From the NCBI GenBank assembly GCA_017621195.1, contig JAGATO010000024.1, positions 1 through 6,764 on the forward strand: 6,764 nt of DNA. The letters are read 5' to 3'. The notes under the pieces were generated by a model. That model ran no database searches. It worked only from the letters and a program-made list of their open reading frames with translations, and was not told the DNA's origin. Below, one piece after another: positions 5,864 to 6,764 of this stretch. The translations under genes were made by a program, and so were the position numbers. The stretch comes from Bacillota bacterium. Its GTDB lineage: Bacteria; Bacillota; Clostridia; Peptostreptococcales; Anaerovoracaceae. Numbering within the stretch: position 1 is the first letter of the stretch; every line of letters starts with the position of its first letter.

Positions 5864-5904
5864 AAGCGATCAACGACAGAAAACGTAGATTGAGCCTCTT
5901 CTTT
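5854..5904 (+). promoter_or_regulatory. Antiterminator of the SAM-I expression platform
   Basis: AAAGATGAGG (5854-5863), which includes the 3' strand of P1, can pair with CCTCTTCTTT (5895-5904), the left arm of the terminator, at 9 of 10 positions (one T-T mismatch). The pairing excludes both P1 and the terminator, so without SAM transcription should continue into metK. Confidence 0.75.
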
Positions 5905-5923
5905 CAAAAGAAGAGGCTTTTTT
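5893..5923 (+). terminator. Riboswitch-controlled intrinsic terminator
   Basis: AGCCTCTTCTTT (5893-5904) and AAAGAAGAGGCT (5907-5918) are perfect complements (12 bp, or 11 bp with a TCAA loop), followed by a run of six T (5918-5923). It lies 30 bases after the SAM aptamer and 56 bases before the metK start. Confidence 0.95.
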
Positions 5924-5936
5924 AACGAGCGGGATA

Positions 5937-5950
5937 GCGGCAAACGCCGC
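5937..5950 (+). repeat. Small GC-rich hairpin in the metK leader
   Basis: GCGGC (5937-5941) and GCCGC (5946-5950) pair perfectly around AAAC. It sits after the riboswitch terminator and 14 bases before the AGGAGG ribosome binding site (5965-5970), which it does not cover. It may shield the mRNA 5' region or have no role. Confidence 0.4.
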
Positions 5951-5978
5951 AGAGTGAAGAGAATAGGAGGAAGAAACA

Positions 5979-6764
<786 letters not shown>

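Noticed and set aside
5202..5925. Open frames across the metK leader (5202-5873 - and 5722-5925 +)
   Set aside because: The region is explained by the promoter, SAM-I riboswitch and terminator; the frames have no initiation signals and cut through conserved RNA helices.

Overview
The window looks like chromosomal DNA of a Gram-positive anaerobe of the Clostridia type. The evidence is a SAM-I (S-box) riboswitch ahead of metK, strong AGGAGG-type ribosome binding sites, SigA-like promoters, U-tailed intrinsic terminators, and an ECF sigma factor paired with an anti-sigma protein of the Firmicutes Sigma_reg_N/Sigma_reg_C type. By eye the GC content is in the mid-50s percent, which points away from low-GC Clostridium. 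A gut-associated Eubacteriales lineage is my guess, not something the sequence proves. All genes are on the + strand. I see no mobile element, CRISPR array, tRNA or rRNA.

Layout. (1) 2-789: the 3' part of a class I/II PLP-dependent aminotransferase, open at the left edge. An apparent one-base deletion near 665-673 ends the frame at 775, while the conserved C-terminus continues in another frame to a stop at 787-789. A terminator-like hairpin follows (796-856). (2) 900-2351: an extended -10 promoter and a MATE-family efflux transporter. (3) 2386-3680: a promoter whose -35 box lies inside a perfect 8-bp inverted repeat, an unrecognised 400-residue soluble protein starting at TTG, and a strong terminator whose loop contains that gene's stop codon. 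(4) 3741-5612: a two-gene unit of an ECF sigma factor and its membrane-anchored anti-sigma factor, overlapping by 23 bases. (5) 5662-6764: a near-perfect SigA promoter, a SAM-I riboswitch with a visible antiterminator/terminator switch, and the first 262 codons of metK (S-adenosylmethionine synthetase), cut by the right edge.

How the parts work together. The best-defined circuit is the last one: SAM made by MetK should bind the leader RNA and terminate metK transcription. The sigma/anti-sigma pair is a probable envelope-signal module with unknown inducer and regulon. The other genes seem to be separate transcription units, each with its own promoter. The points most worth checking are two substitutions at near-invariant N-terminal positions of MetK (including the active-site His of the GHPDK motif), the aminotransferase frameshift, the Rex-like palindrome over a promoter, and the uncharacterised 400-residue protein. 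I do not see convincing evidence of an entirely new system.
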